From positions 992,001 through 1,056,000 of the forward strand of contig OZ251577.1 of the NCBI GenBank assembly GCA_965243805.1: a stretch of DNA of 64,000 bases. Direction: 5' to 3'. Shown here piece by piece: positions 1 through 9,837 of this stretch (within the stretch, counting starts at the first letter, position 1; each line of letters begins with the position of its first letter). The notes below the pieces were generated by a model that saw only the letters and a program-made list of their open reading frames with translations, had not been told where the DNA came from and did no database searches. The stretch is from CATQHQ01 sp965243805. GTDB lineage: Bacteria; Gemmatimonadota; Gemmatimonadetes; Longimicrobiales; Gaopeijiaceae. The translations under genes and the position numbers were made by a program.

Positions 1-1833
1 CTCGAAGTCCACGCCCGCGCCGGACACTTCCACGGGCAGGTTCCACTCCTCCAGCACTCGGGCGTAGAGAGCCAAGTGCCTGCGAACCCGAGTGAGGATC
101 ATGAAGTCCCCCGGCTCCCGGCGGTCTAGCGCGATCTGCTCGTTGATGTGGGCAGCGATGAACCGGGCCTCGTCCTCCACTACTTCGTCCTGGGTTTTGC
201 CGTGGACCGCATAGGACCGGAGCTTGCCCGGCCCGAAGCCCACCTTTGGTCCGCGCTGGACTCGAAGGGGCGCAAAGGCGGCTTGCATCGCTTGGTCCTC
301 GGCTGGGAACATCTGTTCCGAATCGAACACTCCCTGTACAACCTGCTCGACGCACTCCAGCGACCGGAAGTTGGCCTCCAGCCGGAGCACTTCTCCGAAC
401 TTGGCGAAGCGACGCTTCACCGTCTCGTAGAGCGCAATGTCGGCGCGTCGGAAGCGGTAGATGCTCTGCTTCGGGTCGCCCACGACGAATAGGGCGCCGG
501 GGCGGGGCTGGACTTGGGTCCAATCGCTGGCCGGCACTGGGTTGCTGCTCGACACTGGGGCGTTGGCCGACTCCGGGCTGCTGGCCGACTCCGGGTCGTT
601 GGCCGGGTCGCTGGCCAGCAGGAATGCGATCTCCGCCTGCAGAGGGTCGGTGTCTTGGAATTCGTCCACTAGCAGTCGGCAATAGCGGCGTCCCAAGGCG
701 CGACGGGTGGGCGGGTGGTTGCGAAGGAGCTCGGCGGCCAGCGACAGGTCGTCCTGGAAGGTGACGAGCCCGAGGTTTTTGCGCTCCTTGGCGAAAGCGT
801 CGGCGGCTCCCTTGGCGAAACAGACGGCAACGGGGTAGCGGTGGGCCCACCACGTCTTCAGCAGTTCGGCCGCCGGACTCGCCTCGTCGCCAAACGCCTG
901 GAAGTCCTGACCCAGCGCCTTGGCCTTGGCGCCGTTCATCCATCGGTTCTGGGTAAGCCTGGGGTTGATTCCGACCACCTTGTGAAGCGCATCGAAGAAG
1001 GCGACTCGGTCGTCCCAGCTGTACGAGCGTCGCAGGTAGAGCAGCGTGCGCACCTTCTTGGCGAAGGAGTCCCAGCCCTTTTCGGGCTCCCGGCTGGGGA
1101 GCAGCGCATCCGCTTGATTCAGGAGCTCGTCCAGCTCCGTCCGCACCTCTTCCATCCGTGCAGGGTCTGGGGGCGGCACACACGACGCCCCGAACTCCAC
1201 GTCCGAGTGCTCCACCAGCTTGTTGAAGAGGTGTTCCAGGTTCTTCGGCGACAGGCCCAGTTTGTCGAGTTCGCACAGTTGCGGGTCGCCGTCGGCGGCA
1301 AGTCGCTCCAAGTAGCCGAACCAGAACTTCTTGCGAAGGCGGGCCGCCTCCGTTTCCGTCAGCTCGCGAAAGCCCGGGTCCAGCTCCGCCTCCAGCGGCC
1401 GCTCCCGCAGCAGCTTGGCGCAAAAGGAGTGGATCGTGCCCAGGAAGGCGCCGTCCAGGTCCAAGAGGGCCTGCTGCATCCTTATTAGCTGTTTGCTGTC
1501 GAGGGGCTCCGAAGCTGTGAAGCCCGGTGGTGTGTTGCGGCCGGTTCGAACGGCTTTTTCCAGCTCGACCTGGAAGCGTTGTCGCAGCTCTGCCGCGGCC
1601 TTGCGTGTGAAGGTGACTGCGGCGATCTGCTCGACCTTGCACTCGCCTTCGCGCACCAGCGCTACCATGCGGTCGACCAGCGAGGTGGTCTTCCCCGAGC
1701 CCGCGCCGGCTTCGACCAGGAAGTTTTGCTTCAGGTCCCTCGTGATGCGGTCGCGTGCCGGCTGGTCCGGCGGCGGCGGATGATGCACAGGAGTTCGGTT
1801 GTGCGAAGTCCCGTCGGCCCGGGCGTGCGTCAT
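1..1833 (-). CDS. UvrD/AddA-type DNA helicase, truncated by window edge
   Basis: This is an ATP-dependent superfamily 1 helicase, probably the motor subunit of a double-strand-break-processing helicase-nuclease. Visible are the Walker A stretch EAGAGSGKTT (residues 41-50), motif II LLVDEFQDTDPLQ (about 385-397) and motif III VVGDPKQSIYRF (about 450-461). These three together are diagnostic of UvrD/RecB/AddA proteins. The first 611 residues are present and the C-terminal half, including any nuclease domain, lies beyond position 1. The ATG at 1833 overlaps the stop of the upstream nuclease gene (ATGA), so the two are translationally coupled like addB-addA. A low-complexity Ser/Pro/Ala stretch before motif III is encoded by 18-bp repeats at 560-613. 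AddA versus plain UvrD/PcrA cannot be settled without the C-terminus. Confidence 0.93.
   Translation of the reverse strand, partial: MTHARADGTSHNRTPVHHPPPPDQPARDRITRDLKQNFLVEAGAGSGKTTSLVDRMVALVREGECKVEQIAAVTFTRKAAAELRQRFQVELEKAVRTGRNTPPGFTASEPLDSKQLIRMQQALLDLDGAFLGTIHSFCAKLLRERPLEAELDPGFRELTETEAARLRKKFWFGYLERLAADGDPQLCELDKLGLSPKNLEHLFNKLVEHSDVEFGASCVPPPDPARMEEVRTELDELLNQADALLPSREPEKGWDSFAKKVRTLLYLRRSYSWDDRVAFFDALHKVVGINPRLTQNRWMNGAKAKALGQDFQAFGDEASPAAELLKTWWAHRYPVAVCFAKGAADAFAKERKNLGLVTFQDDLSLAAELLRNHPPTRRALGRRYCRLLVDEFQDTDPLQAEIAFLLASDPANDPESASSPESANAPVSSSNPVPASDWTQVQPRPGALFVVGDPKQSIYRFRRADIALYETVKRRFAKFGEVLRLEANFRSLECVEQVVQGVFDSEQMFPAEDQAMQAAFAPLRVQRGPKVGFGPGKLRSYAVHGKTQDEVVEDEARFIAAHINEQIALDRREPGDFMILTRVRRHLALYARVLEEWNLPVEVSGAGVDFE
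560..613. repeat. 18-bp tandem repeat, three copies, inside helicase gene
   Basis: Units start at 560, 578 and 596 around the core TTGGCCGACTCCGGG, with the third more diverged. The unit is six codons, so the frame is kept. It encodes a Ser/Pro/Ala/Asp-rich linker between helicase motifs II and III. Confidence 0.75.
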
Positions 1834-4800
1834 CGTGCGTTGCCCCACTCGCGCACCGTGCGCAGCACCGAGAGCTCCCCCACTTTATCCTTGTTCTGTT
1901 GGCTCCAATCGGCGTAGCGCGACGAGATTGCTCCCCATTTGCCCTCCCGCACGTCGCACACGTCCTTGTAGTCACAGAAGCGGCAGTCGTCCTTGGCGGA
2001 GTTGGTGGGCGGGAACCATCCCTTCGACACGCCCTCGAGCAGCGTGGCAATGAGCTCGCGCCCTTCTTGCAACTCTCGCCAATCGTACACCTTGACCGCG
2101 TTCTCGCCTCTCCGGGTCGGGTAGTGGTACTCCATGCGCTGGATCGGAGCGTCGAAGCTCTGCGAAGCCGCTTCGCAGTACACCACGTGCTGGAGCCGCC
2201 GTCCGCCGTTGTAGACGCGCTGGCGATTGCGGTAGCTGTCCGCCTTGCCGGTCTTGTAGTCGATGACTCGAAGTCCGTTCGGCTGTTTGTCCACACGGTC
2301 GATGGCACCACGCACCTGGACCGACCCCGCCGGAGTGTCCAGCTTCACCTTGTCGTCGTAGCCGAAGCGCCATTCCACTTCAATCCACGGCGGTTCCTCG
2401 CGCCGGACGCTCTCGACAAATGCGCGGGCATCGTCTCGGAGGGCGTCCATCTCCCAAGCGAGCACTGCGTCGCTAGGCGAGGGGACGTCTATCCGCGCCT
2501 GGCAAGCGCGCTCCTCGACCAGCTTCAGCGCCAGCTCCAGGAAGGCATCGTCGTCGTAGGAGATGTTGCGCTTGCGGGCTTGGCGGAGGGCGTGCTGGTA
2601 CACCTTGTGAAGGAGACCGCCTCGCGACATTGGATCGAGCCAGCGTTCCGGGTCGTACTCCGGGTCGTCGGGGGGTTTCGCTCCGATCACGTGCCTGAAC
2701 AGGAAGCGTCGAGGACACGCCCCCAGCGTCTCCAGTGCACTGGCGGAGTAGGGCTGGTCGAAGGCTGTGCAGTACGACGGCTTGGCGGCGGCGTCCGACG
2801 ACGACGGGGCTAAGGCCGGTGACGGGGCCGCGGCTACCGACGGGGCCGCGCCCAGAATCCCTGTGTGCACCGATGGTAGGGCGCTCTCCAGGGCTCGGTC
2901 GACGGCCAGCCCACGTTTGAGTCCAGGGTAGTGCTGGCCGACTGCCGTCCGGCCGTCGCGAAGCCTCTCGTCATCGGCGGTCAGCGCCCGCAACCACACG
3001 TCGGAGGTGTCCATGTCGGTGGGGACCCGCGAGTCGGGGAGTCGGGACTCGGCAAGCCCCAGCTCCTTGTCGAGGTTCTCGAAGGTGAGCGACGGCTTTC
3101 CCTCCCGGCGGCGCAGCGCCTTGAGCATTTCGGGGCTTGGCGTCAGCGGTCGGGCCTCGGCCGGGTCCCACCGGCAGTAGCTGAACGTCACGTTGCCTCG
3201 CAGACGTGCGAAGAGGGCTTCGAAGAGGAAGCGGGCTTCGGCGGGACGGTCGCCGGCTAGGCGCAGAACGCCTTTCCCCAGCCGTTGGCGTTCCCCGTCC
3301 AGCAGGAGCGGGTCTTCGAGCGCGGCACCGGGGAAGCGCGCCGAGTCCATCCCCACGACAAAGGTGAAGCGGCGGCCCGTGGCACCGCCGTGGTGGAGGT
3401 CCGACAGGTAGAGGCGACCGGGGACTGCGCTCCACGGCGAGGGGCCGTCGTCCTTGGGGGCCGGGACCGACACTCGGAGGAACCCTTGGACGATGTTGCA
3501 CGCCGAGGCGAAGTCGGTTTTGCGGGTCTGGGTGGCCTCGATGCGGTCCAGGATGTGCGCCAGCCGGTCTCGTGCGGTGTCGTCGGTGGGGGTGCCATCG
3601 GCGACCTGTTTGAGCAGGCTCTTTGCGCCGGTGGCCACTTGGGCGGGCGAGACTTCGGGGTCGGCGGTCGCGGGGGTCGCTTTCAGCACTGGTGCCAGCA
3701 TGGCGTGCAGCGCGCGCATGTTTTGGTCGTCGGCCTTCTTGCGGCGCTCGAACTGCTCGTCGTCTTCGTAGTGGCGCTTGGAGGCGTTGGGCAGAGCCGC
3801 CAGTGCTCGGTCTACTGCCTTCAGGTAGCGCCCGCGTCCCCAGCCGATTCGCAGGCGCCGCAGTGCGCGGGCGAGGCGAGGTCCGGGAATCCATCCCAAG
3901 GCGTCCGGCGGCTTGATGTCGCTGGCCTCCAACAGCGCCCGGAAGACGGGCTCCTGGAAGTCGCTCTCGATCCAGCGGAAGTAGGCTGACGCTACACGGC
4001 CGGGCCGCGTCCGCTCGACGGGCAGTCCCACTGCGAAGTTGACGGCGATCTTCATGGGTTCGGTCAGAGCGTGGAGGGCCGAACCGTAGGTCATGGCGTC
4101 GGGCGTCACGATCTCCACTTGGTCCCAGCGGGCACCTCGGTCCAGCACCCGGCGCAACACGCCTCGCAGCTCGTCGTAGACCGATGCCGCGGCGAAGAAG
4201 TCGATGCGCTTGGTCCCGCCGTCGTCCGTCTTGATCCCGCCGTCAACCGGCTTGGTGCCGCCCTCGACCGTATTGTTCCCGCCTTCGACGGTGCGGGGGT
4301 CGGCGTTCCACAGAAGGTGCTCGGGTGGGGGGAGATCGTCGGGTACCGGGTCGGCCTTAAGGAGCACGGCCCCCCGGTGCTGCAGTGCACGGACGAAGCG
4401 GCCCGCCAGCCCGCGGCTCGACAGTCCGGGGAGCAGGTAGACTGCTTGGTACGCGGCGAGGGGCTTCTCGCTTTGCTCGCTTTGCTCGTTGCCGGTCTCG
4501 GCCAGCGCCGCCAGCGCCATCGTCACCACGTCGGCCGAATCCACCAGCTTCTGCTCCCGCAACAGCGCCTCGTAGCGGGCGAGTCCCTTGGCCACCAAGT
4601 CGTGCTTCTCTCGATCTTCGATGACACGAGAGGTCAGATTGCCAACCGGAACGCCGCCCTCCCGCAGTTCGGAGATCGACGTTCGCACCGCTTCCCGGAA
4701 GCCCACCTTGTTGACGAACCGTTTCAAGCGTCCTTTGCCGTCGGAGATCGCGTCGTCGATCGCCTCGTCGATCGCCTGTTCGGCAACGGCCTGCTCTTCG

Positions 4801-5168
4801 AAGGGGTCCATTACCTTGACTCCCTCTTGCAAGATCCTGGACATGGCGACGTCTGTTGCCAGCGGCAGCACCGTGGTGACCTCCAGCCCCGCCCACGACT
4901 GCCCACGAAGCGCGACTTGGCGGAGCAGCTCCTTGCCCTCGCCTCGGGTGCGTGCGACCACGGCCGCCCGGCCCCGGCCCCGGCTCAATGCCAGCCGTGC
5001 CAGCTCGCGCACCAGCACGGAGGCCCCGCCGAAGGCGGGGGGGAGCGCGCCGGAAGGGAGTGGGGCACTCGGCGGAGTGGCGGGTGCCGTCGCGCCCTCG
5101 TCGGGTGGTGTGGTGCCGCCCCTGTCCGGTGGTGTGGTGCCGAACTCCAGCGACAGCTGATCGCTCAC
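1830..5168 (-). CDS. AddB-like PD-(D/E)XK nuclease
   Basis: This is a large (1112 aa) nuclease subunit of an AddAB/RecBCD-like recombination complex, acting on double-strand DNA ends with the helicase encoded immediately downstream. The C-terminal part has the PD-(D/E)XK core: GAIDRVDKQ and RVIDYKTGKAD (about residues 950-970) supply the Asp, Asp and Lys. Cysteines in ACPRRFLFRHV (about 817) and CRFCDYKDVCDV (about 1060-1071) fit the AddB iron-sulfur staple. The N-terminal two thirds is an inactivated helicase-like region with no good Walker A. The start is a GTG at 5168. The N-terminus has a QLSLEF motif resembling a sliding-clamp-binding peptide (inference), then a repeated TTPPD stretch. 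A second repeat, units like TVEGGTK, lies near residues 293-320. Neither is expected in the family. Confidence 0.88.
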   Translation of the reverse strand: MSDQLSLEFGTTPPDRGGTTPPDEGATAPATPPSAPLPSGALPPAFGGASVLVRELARLALSRGRGRAAVVARTRGEGKELLRQVALRGQSWAGLEVTTVLPLATDVAMSRILQEGVKVMDPFEEQAVAEQAIDEAIDDAISDGKGRLKRFVNKVGFREAVRTSISELREGGVPVGNLTSRVIEDREKHDLVAKGLARYEALLREQKLVDSADVVTMALAALAETGNEQSEQSEKPLAAYQAVYLLPGLSSRGLAGRFVRALQHRGAVLLKADPVPDDLPPPEHLLWNADPRTVEGGNNTVEGGTKPVDGGIKTDDGGTKRIDFFAAASVYDELRGVLRRVLDRGARWDQVEIVTPDAMTYGSALHALTEPMKIAVNFAVGLPVERTRPGRVASAYFRWIESDFQEPVFRALLEASDIKPPDALGWIPGPRLARALRRLRIGWGRGRYLKAVDRALAALPNASKRHYEDDEQFERRKKADDQNMRALHAMLAPVLKATPATADPEVSPAQVATGAKSLLKQVADGTPTDDTARDRLAHILDRIEATQTRKTDFASACNIVQGFLRVSVPAPKDDGPSPWSAVPGRLYLSDLHHGGATGRRFTFVVGMDSARFPGAALEDPLLLDGERQRLGKGVLRLAGDRPAEARFLFEALFARLRGNVTFSYCRWDPAEARPLTPSPEMLKALRRREGKPSLTFENLDKELGLAESRLPDSRVPTDMDTSDVWLRALTADDERLRDGRTAVGQHYPGLKRGLAVDRALESALPSVHTGILGAAPSVAAAPSPALAPSSSDAAAKPSYCTAFDQPYSASALETLGACPRRFLFRHVIGAKPPDDPEYDPERWLDPMSRGGLLHKVYQHALRQARKRNISYDDDAFLELALKLVEERACQARIDVPSPSDAVLAWEMDALRDDARAFVESVRREEPPWIEVEWRFGYDDKVKLDTPAGSVQVRGAIDRVDKQPNGLRVIDYKTGKADSYRNRQRVYNGGRRLQHVVYCEAASQSFDAPIQRMEYHYPTRRGENAVKVYDWRELQEGRELIATLLEGVSKGWFPPTNSAKDDCRFCDYKDVCDVREGKWGAISSRYADWSQQNKDKVGELSVLRTVREWGNAR
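4209..4292. repeat. 21-bp tandem repeat, four copies, in addB-like gene
   Basis: Units start at 4209, 4230, 4251 and 4272; each is a variant of CTTGGTCCCGCCGTCGACCGT minus scattered substitutions. The repeat encodes four 7-residue units of the form TVEGGTK/PVDGGIK/TDDGGTK. In frame, so tolerated. Confidence 0.85.
5101..5148. repeat. 24-bp tandem repeat, two copies, near addB-like start
   Basis: The units at 5101-5124 and 5125-5148 share the core GGTGGTGTGGTGCCG. They encode the duplicated TTPPD segment within the first 25 residues of the nuclease. Confidence 0.75.
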
Positions 5169-5241
5169 GGAGCTTGGCTAGGTTAGGCTGGACATGGGGG
5201 CAAGACTAGAGGATCGGCAGGCAAGCCGGCGGCACCGCGGC

Positions 5242-5283
5242 GGCACCGGCCAGCAGAGCCCGGAAGCCCTGCCGACCGGTGCC
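5242..5283 (-). terminator. GC-rich hairpin between susD-like and addB-like genes
   Basis: Arms at 5242-5259 and 5266-5283 pair over 18 positions (three G-T wobbles) around a 6-nt loop. The hairpin begins about 36 nt after the SusD-like stop and before the nuclease start. No T-run follows on the minus strand, so it may be a weak terminator, an mRNA 3'-stabiliser or an attenuator. Seen in sequence; the role is inferred. Confidence 0.5.
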
Positions 5284-5318
5284 TGTGAAGCGATCGCGGC
5301 GCAAGCCTGGCCCGACGA

Positions 5319-6791
5319 CTAGTCCTGGAACGGTGAGGCTCGGTTCTCCGTCAAGACCCGGTTCATGTCCACACCCATCGTGATCTCGTTGGTGAGCAGC
5401 TCCGCGTCCAAGTCGCCGCTGTCGTAGGGTGCGGCCGGAGTGTAGATGTCCATCGCGTACCTGGGAGTAACCGGTACCCACGACGGTACCGTCACAGTCG
5501 TCCCCGGATCGCCCTCGTTGATGTTCTCGTTCTGGTCGATCTCGCGCAGCATCATGGGGAGCTTGATCCCCAAGTCGGCCAGGCGCCGACCCTCCAGCAG
5601 AAGGATTTCCTGCCGGGCCAGCCAGAGGGCGTGCCAGAGCTCGTCGGCGGTCTCCAGAGCCGCCACGCTGTCCGCGTCCAGAGAGGTGCCGGAGACCGCG
5701 GGGATCTCCAGGCCCTCCGCCGGTCGGTCCAGGACCAAGCCGGCGCGGAAGGGGCTGTTGGCGTCCGCACGGATCATGATCTCCGAGTTGCGAGGCCGCA
5801 CTGAAAGGTCCGCGTTCAGCCTTGCGTCGATGTCGTTGAAGGTGACGGTGCTGCGGGTCCCGGCGAGGGCGACCGCCATCGCCAGCTGCTCCGCCCCTTG
5901 CGACATGTTGCCCGAGGCCAGGGCCGCTTCCGCCAGGATCAGGCGCATCTCCTCGGCTTTGGCGATGGGAATCGCGGCGTCCCGGGTGGTGTATTTCGGA
6001 TCCAGGAAGTCGAGCCGGGGCAGCGGCTGCATCTCCTGCAACGCCCGAAGAACCAGGAACGCCACCGGCGTGTTGTTGAGGAAGTTGGTGTCGTAGTCCT
6101 GGGCGAAGAGGAAGTCGGGCGCGGCCCCCAGTACGGCGTTGGCTGCGACCTGGGCGGCCGAGGCGTCGCCCATCAGGCGGTGCGCTCTCGCCAGGGCCGC
6201 ATTCGCCTGGGTGCCGAAGGCTGCGCCCGCTTGCAGATCGCTGATCGCCTTGGTCAGGGCGGCCGAAGCGGGTTGCGGCGTTCCGTCCTCCTCGTGAGGC
6301 GCGAAGGAGAAGACCTCGCCCATCGTGAGGAAGGCCATGCCGCGATAGTAGTGTGCCTCGGCCACCAAGGCAGCGGAAGCCGTTGCGTCGTTGGGCGCGA
6401 TCTCGTCGATGACGAAGTCGGCCAGCGAGCGCAGCTCCTGGACGTTCCAGTACACGCCGCTCACGCTGGTTCCCGTGCCGTTGACCAGGTCCGGCTTGAT
6501 TGCGCCCGGGTCGTCCATGTCCACGACGATGCCCGTGCCGTGGATCGAGTAGTTGTCCGTGACGACCTCCGCCACCACGTAGGCGTTGATCATGCGAGCG
6601 AACTGGGCTCGTAGGCCGGGCAGCAGAGCTGCCGTGGGGTTGCTGGCCTGGGCCAGGTCCTCGTCGGTGGTGGTGGGGTTGCTGACCCGGGTCGGGTCGA
6701 TGGCGTCGCAGCCGGCCAGCAGAGCGGCCATGGCCACCAGGACGCCGGCGACCTGCCGGCCCCAAGCCCCGAAGATGTTGGTGTCGTGCAT
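5319..6791 (-). CDS. SusD/RagB-like nutrient-binding lipoprotein
   Basis: This is an outer-membrane surface lipoprotein that captures substrate for the TonB-dependent channel encoded directly upstream. From the ATG at 6791 it is 490 aa. A signal peptide ends in the lipobox LLAGC, followed by an acidic/Thr-rich linker. The helical body has TPR-like repeats (AEAHYYRGMAFL, ARAHRLMGDASAAQ) and the late EGRRLADLG motif typical of SusD proteins. A GGAG lies about 9 nt before 6791. An alternative in-frame ATG at 6812, only 2 bp after the SusC stop, would add seven residues. The pair is in SusC-SusD order in one operon. Substrate cannot be read from sequence; the neighbouring secreted protease hints at peptides, but this is speculative. 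Confidence 0.88.
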   Translation of the reverse strand: MHDTNIFGAWGRQVAGVLVAMAALLAGCDAIDPTRVSNPTTTDEDLAQASNPTAALLPGLRAQFARMINAYVVAEVVTDNYSIHGTGIVVDMDDPGAIKPDLVNGTGTSVSGVYWNVQELRSLADFVIDEIAPNDATASAALVAEAHYYRGMAFLTMGEVFSFAPHEEDGTPQPASAALTKAISDLQAGAAFGTQANAALARAHRLMGDASAAQVAANAVLGAAPDFLFAQDYDTNFLNNTPVAFLVLRALQEMQPLPRLDFLDPKYTTRDAAIPIAKAEEMRLILAEAALASGNMSQGAEQLAMAVALAGTRSTVTFNDIDARLNADLSVRPRNSEIMIRADANSPFRAGLVLDRPAEGLEIPAVSGTSLDADSVAALETADELWHALWLARQEILLLEGRRLADLGIKLPMMLREIDQNENINEGDPGTTVTVPSWVPVTPRYAMDIYTPAAPYDSGDLDAELLTNEITMGVDMNRVLTENRASPFQD

Positions 6792-6814
6792 CGGTCGAGT
6801 CTCCATGGCCATGG

Positions 6815-9745
6815 TTAGAACACCACCTCCACGCCGAACCGGAAGGTCCGGTTGGGAGGCAAGGTGACGCTGCTCTCGCTGCCCAGCTCCAAGCCTCCGC
6901 CGTTGAGGCCGCTGAGCTCGCCGTCGATCAGTTGGTTGCGGGACCAGATCCACACGTTCTGAGCCGATCCGTACAACGTCGCTCGACTCAGGCGCGCCCT
7001 GTCGACGATGCTCTCGGGAAGCACGTAGCGGACCGACACTTCCCGGACCTTGAAGTAGTCGCCGTCGTAGAGGAAGGCGCTTCGGGCCGCGCTCTGGCTG
7101 TACTTGCCCCGTGGCACACCGGTGGTGTCGTACTGAACCGGGAAGGCAGAGGCGCACTCGGGGTCCGGGGAATCCCTTTGAAGCCGCGGATCGATCCAAT
7201 CCACACCGCAGTTGAGTCTTTCCAAGCGGTATATTTGATTGAAGGTGGCCCACACGGACCCGAAGTCGAAGGCGTGGTGGCCGCCGGCCCAGTCGCCCAG
7301 GGCGCTGATGGTGAGGCTGCTGCCGATCGACACCGTCGTGTGAACGCCGCCGCTCTTGTTCGGGACCGACAAGTCTCCGGTGAAGATGCGTTCCGAGTTG
7401 TCCGGCAGTCCGTCGTCGTTGGTGTCCGTCGGAGTGGTTAGCCGCCAGGCGCCGATGGGCTGGCCCTCGGTAACCCACTTCTGGCCGTCCACGGAGAAGT
7501 CGGCGACGCCGCCCATGTTCGTCACTTCGTTGGACACCCACTGGAAGCTGCCGCCTGCCGACCACGCGACGTTGCGCATGTTGAGCAGCTGGAAGTTGGC
7601 GGCAATCTCCACTCCTGTGTTGCGTATCTCGCCCACGTTCTCCTGTTGCGTGCCTTGGCCGGTGACGGGCTGGCGCGGCACCTGGAAGAGCGCGTCGGAG
7701 GTGATCGCGTCGTACCACGTGAAGTTGAGGCCGACTCGGTTGTCCAGCAGGGCGGCGTCGAAGCCGACTTCGATGGTGGATGTGGTCTCCGGCTTCAGGT
7801 TTTCGTTGCCGGGGTTGGCGAAACGCGGCGCCGACTCGCCTCTGAACGATGTGGCGGAAAACGTCCGGTCCTTCAGGAACGCGCCGGGAAAGTTGCCAGC
7901 TTGTCCGTAGGCCGCACGCAACTTGAACTCGTCGACGAACGCGAGGGGCAGGTCTTCGGAGAGAATGTAGGAGCCCGTCGCCTTGGGGTAGAACTTGTAG
8001 TCGATGTTGTCGCCGAAGCTGGAGGCGGCGTCGACCCGGAAGCCGGCGCCCACGTACAGCTTGTCCCAAAGACTCATCTGTTCGTCCACGTACACGCCGC
8101 CGCTGAACACCTCTCCGTTGCCTTCGTCGGCCACGATGTCGGCCGCCGATCCGAAGTCGAAGGTGCCTGGCAATGCGAACGTCCGACCCCGCCCGAGGAT
8201 CGTGCTCTCGTCGTCGCGGAACCCCTGCACTCCCACCGAGGTAGCGGAACCCAAGAGGCCGTTGCCGCTGCTCCAGTTGTAGGTCAGGCCCGCGTCCAGC
8301 GACACGGAGGTGAAGGACCGGTCGTAACGGCGAAGCTGGCCCGTCGGCTCGCCAGGGGTAAAGCCGATCGGCTGATAGGTGCGTTGCTGGTTGGTGCGGT
8401 TGTCGGTGCCCAGGGTGAAGCGGAAGGCCAAGTCGTCGCGGATCTGCCAGCGCGCGGTGCTGGAGATGATGAACCGGTTGACCGACTCGGTGATCTCCGG
8501 CAGCAGGAAGATGTCCATCGCCTCTTGCAAGGTGGACGCTCCCGAGAAGAACAGCGCGTCGCCCACCTCGAAGGTGGTCAGCGGGTCCGCAATCGCCGCA
8601 CCGTTGTAGAGGCGGTCGAAGTTGTGGCGCGCGTAGCTGCCCGTGAACTCGAAGGTGAAGTTCTCGGTCAGCGACGCCTGCATGCCGCCGCGAAGGCTGT
8701 AGTTGGTGCTCGCGTCCTTGGGCTGGGTGCCGTCTCGTTCCTCAAGCCGGCCGCTCACGTTGTAGGTAACGTCGGCGGTGCCGCCCGACACGCCCACGTA
8801 GTAGTTCTGGGTCTGGCCGTTCTTGAAGTAGACGTCCTCCATGAACGTGCCGCTCACCTCGCCCGACTCCACACGCTTGGGGAAGATCAGCCGCGTGTCG
8901 AAGATGTACTTGAGCTCGGGCATCTCGACCCCCTGCTCGATCCGGCCCACGATCCGGGGGGCGCCGGGGGTGCCCTTCTTGGTGAAGATCTGGATCACGC
9001 CGGTGGCGGCGTCGGAGCCGTAGAGTGTGGACGCGGCGCCGCCTTTGGTGACCTCCATGCGCTCGATGTCGGTGGTAAGGAGGTCCGCCAGCGCAGAGGA
9101 CTGCTCGCCGCCTGTGCCGGCAGCCGTGGCTTGGTCGTTGTCCACCCGCACGCCGTCCACGTAGATGATCGGCGTCTGGGCGCCGAACACCGACGACACG
9201 CCCCGGAAGTTGATCAGCGAACCGGTACCGGGCTGCGCCGACGTGGCGTTCACCGTGGCGCCGGGGACGCGCCCTTGGAGGAATGTGGCCACAGACTGGA
9301 CCGGGGCCACCGCGATCTCCTCGGCGCCCACGACTTCCACGGAGGTTCCCAGCGCGCGTCGAGTGGTCTCGGCGCCGACCCCGGTCACCACCAGTTCGTC
9401 CAGTGAGATCGCCGTGGATTCGAGCAGGACCTCGACGGTGACGGTCTGGCCTGCCGCTACGGTGACGCTCTGCTCTGCTTCGTCGTAGCCGATCAGCGTC
9501 ACGTGCAGCACGTGTTGGCCGACTGGCACGTTGAGAAGCACGAAACGCCCGGAGGAGTTGGCCAGCTGGCCGACTCCGGTTCCTTCGATCAGGACTTGGG
9601 CGTCGGAGAGCGGGCGCATCGAGGATGCGTCCACCACCTGTCCCTGGACGACGCCCGTCTGGGCCAGGGCAGGGGATGCTGCGCTCGCCGGCGCGAAGAG
9701 GGCGGCGAGGAGCGCAACTGCGTTCATACGTAGGGTTCTGTTCAT
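6815..9745 (-). CDS. SusC/RagA-type TonB-dependent outer-membrane receptor
   Basis: This is a 976-aa outer-membrane transporter taking up ligand with energy from TonB. Domains in order: a signal peptide ending near PALAQ; a carboxypeptidase-regulatory-like beta-sandwich (about residues 33-115, with GQVVDASSMRPLSDAQVLI); a TonB-box-like LDELVVTG; a plug domain with YVDGVRVDN and GGAASTLYGSDAATGVI; then a 22-strand barrel ending in the aromatic signature FRFGVEVVF. The start at 9745 is set by the signal peptide MNRTLRMNAVALLAAL and by a GAGAGG ribosome site 5 nt upstream; the reading frame stays open for over 1.4 kb upstream but that part is not coding. It is followed within 25 nt by its SusD partner. 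Confidence 0.93.
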   Translation of the reverse strand: MNRTLRMNAVALLAALFAPASAASPALAQTGVVQGQVVDASSMRPLSDAQVLIEGTGVGQLANSSGRFVLLNVPVGQHVLHVTLIGYDEAEQSVTVAAGQTVTVEVLLESTAISLDELVVTGVGAETTRRALGTSVEVVGAEEIAVAPVQSVATFLQGRVPGATVNATSAQPGTGSLINFRGVSSVFGAQTPIIYVDGVRVDNDQATAAGTGGEQSSALADLLTTDIERMEVTKGGAASTLYGSDAATGVIQIFTKKGTPGAPRIVGRIEQGVEMPELKYIFDTRLIFPKRVESGEVSGTFMEDVYFKNGQTQNYYVGVSGGTADVTYNVSGRLEERDGTQPKDASTNYSLRGGMQASLTENFTFEFTGSYARHNFDRLYNGAAIADPLTTFEVGDALFFSGASTLQEAMDIFLLPEITESVNRFIISSTARWQIRDDLAFRFTLGTDNRTNQQRTYQPIGFTPGEPTGQLRRYDRSFTSVSLDAGLTYNWSSGNGLLGSATSVGVQGFRDDESTILGRGRTFALPGTFDFGSAADIVADEGNGEVFSGGVYVDEQMSLWDKLYVGAGFRVDAASSFGDNIDYKFYPKATGSYILSEDLPLAFVDEFKLRAAYGQAGNFPGAFLKDRTFSATSFRGESAPRFANPGNENLKPETTSTIEVGFDAALLDNRVGLNFTWYDAITSDALFQVPRQPVTGQGTQQENVGEIRNTGVEIAANFQLLNMRNVAWSAGGSFQWVSNEVTNMGGVADFSVDGQKWVTEGQPIGAWRLTTPTDTNDDGLPDNSERIFTGDLSVPNKSGGVHTTVSIGSSLTISALGDWAGGHHAFDFGSVWATFNQIYRLERLNCGVDWIDPRLQRDSPDPECASAFPVQYDTTGVPRGKYSQSAARSAFLYDGDYFKVREVSVRYVLPESIVDRARLSRATLYGSAQNVWIWSRNQLIDGELSGLNGGGLELGSESSVTLPPNRTFRFGVEVVF

Positions 9746-9837
9746 CGTGCCTCTCTTTTCAGTCGTGTCGAGGCAGCGGCCGGACGCCGCCGTCTCCCTG
9801 CAGTCCAAAGTTGCGACAGGACGCATCAATCCGCCAG

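Noticed and set aside
5319..8069. One 916-residue minus-strand protein
   Set aside because: The first part is a wrong-frame reading of the SusC gene; only the SusD part, from 6791, has a signal peptide and family motifs.
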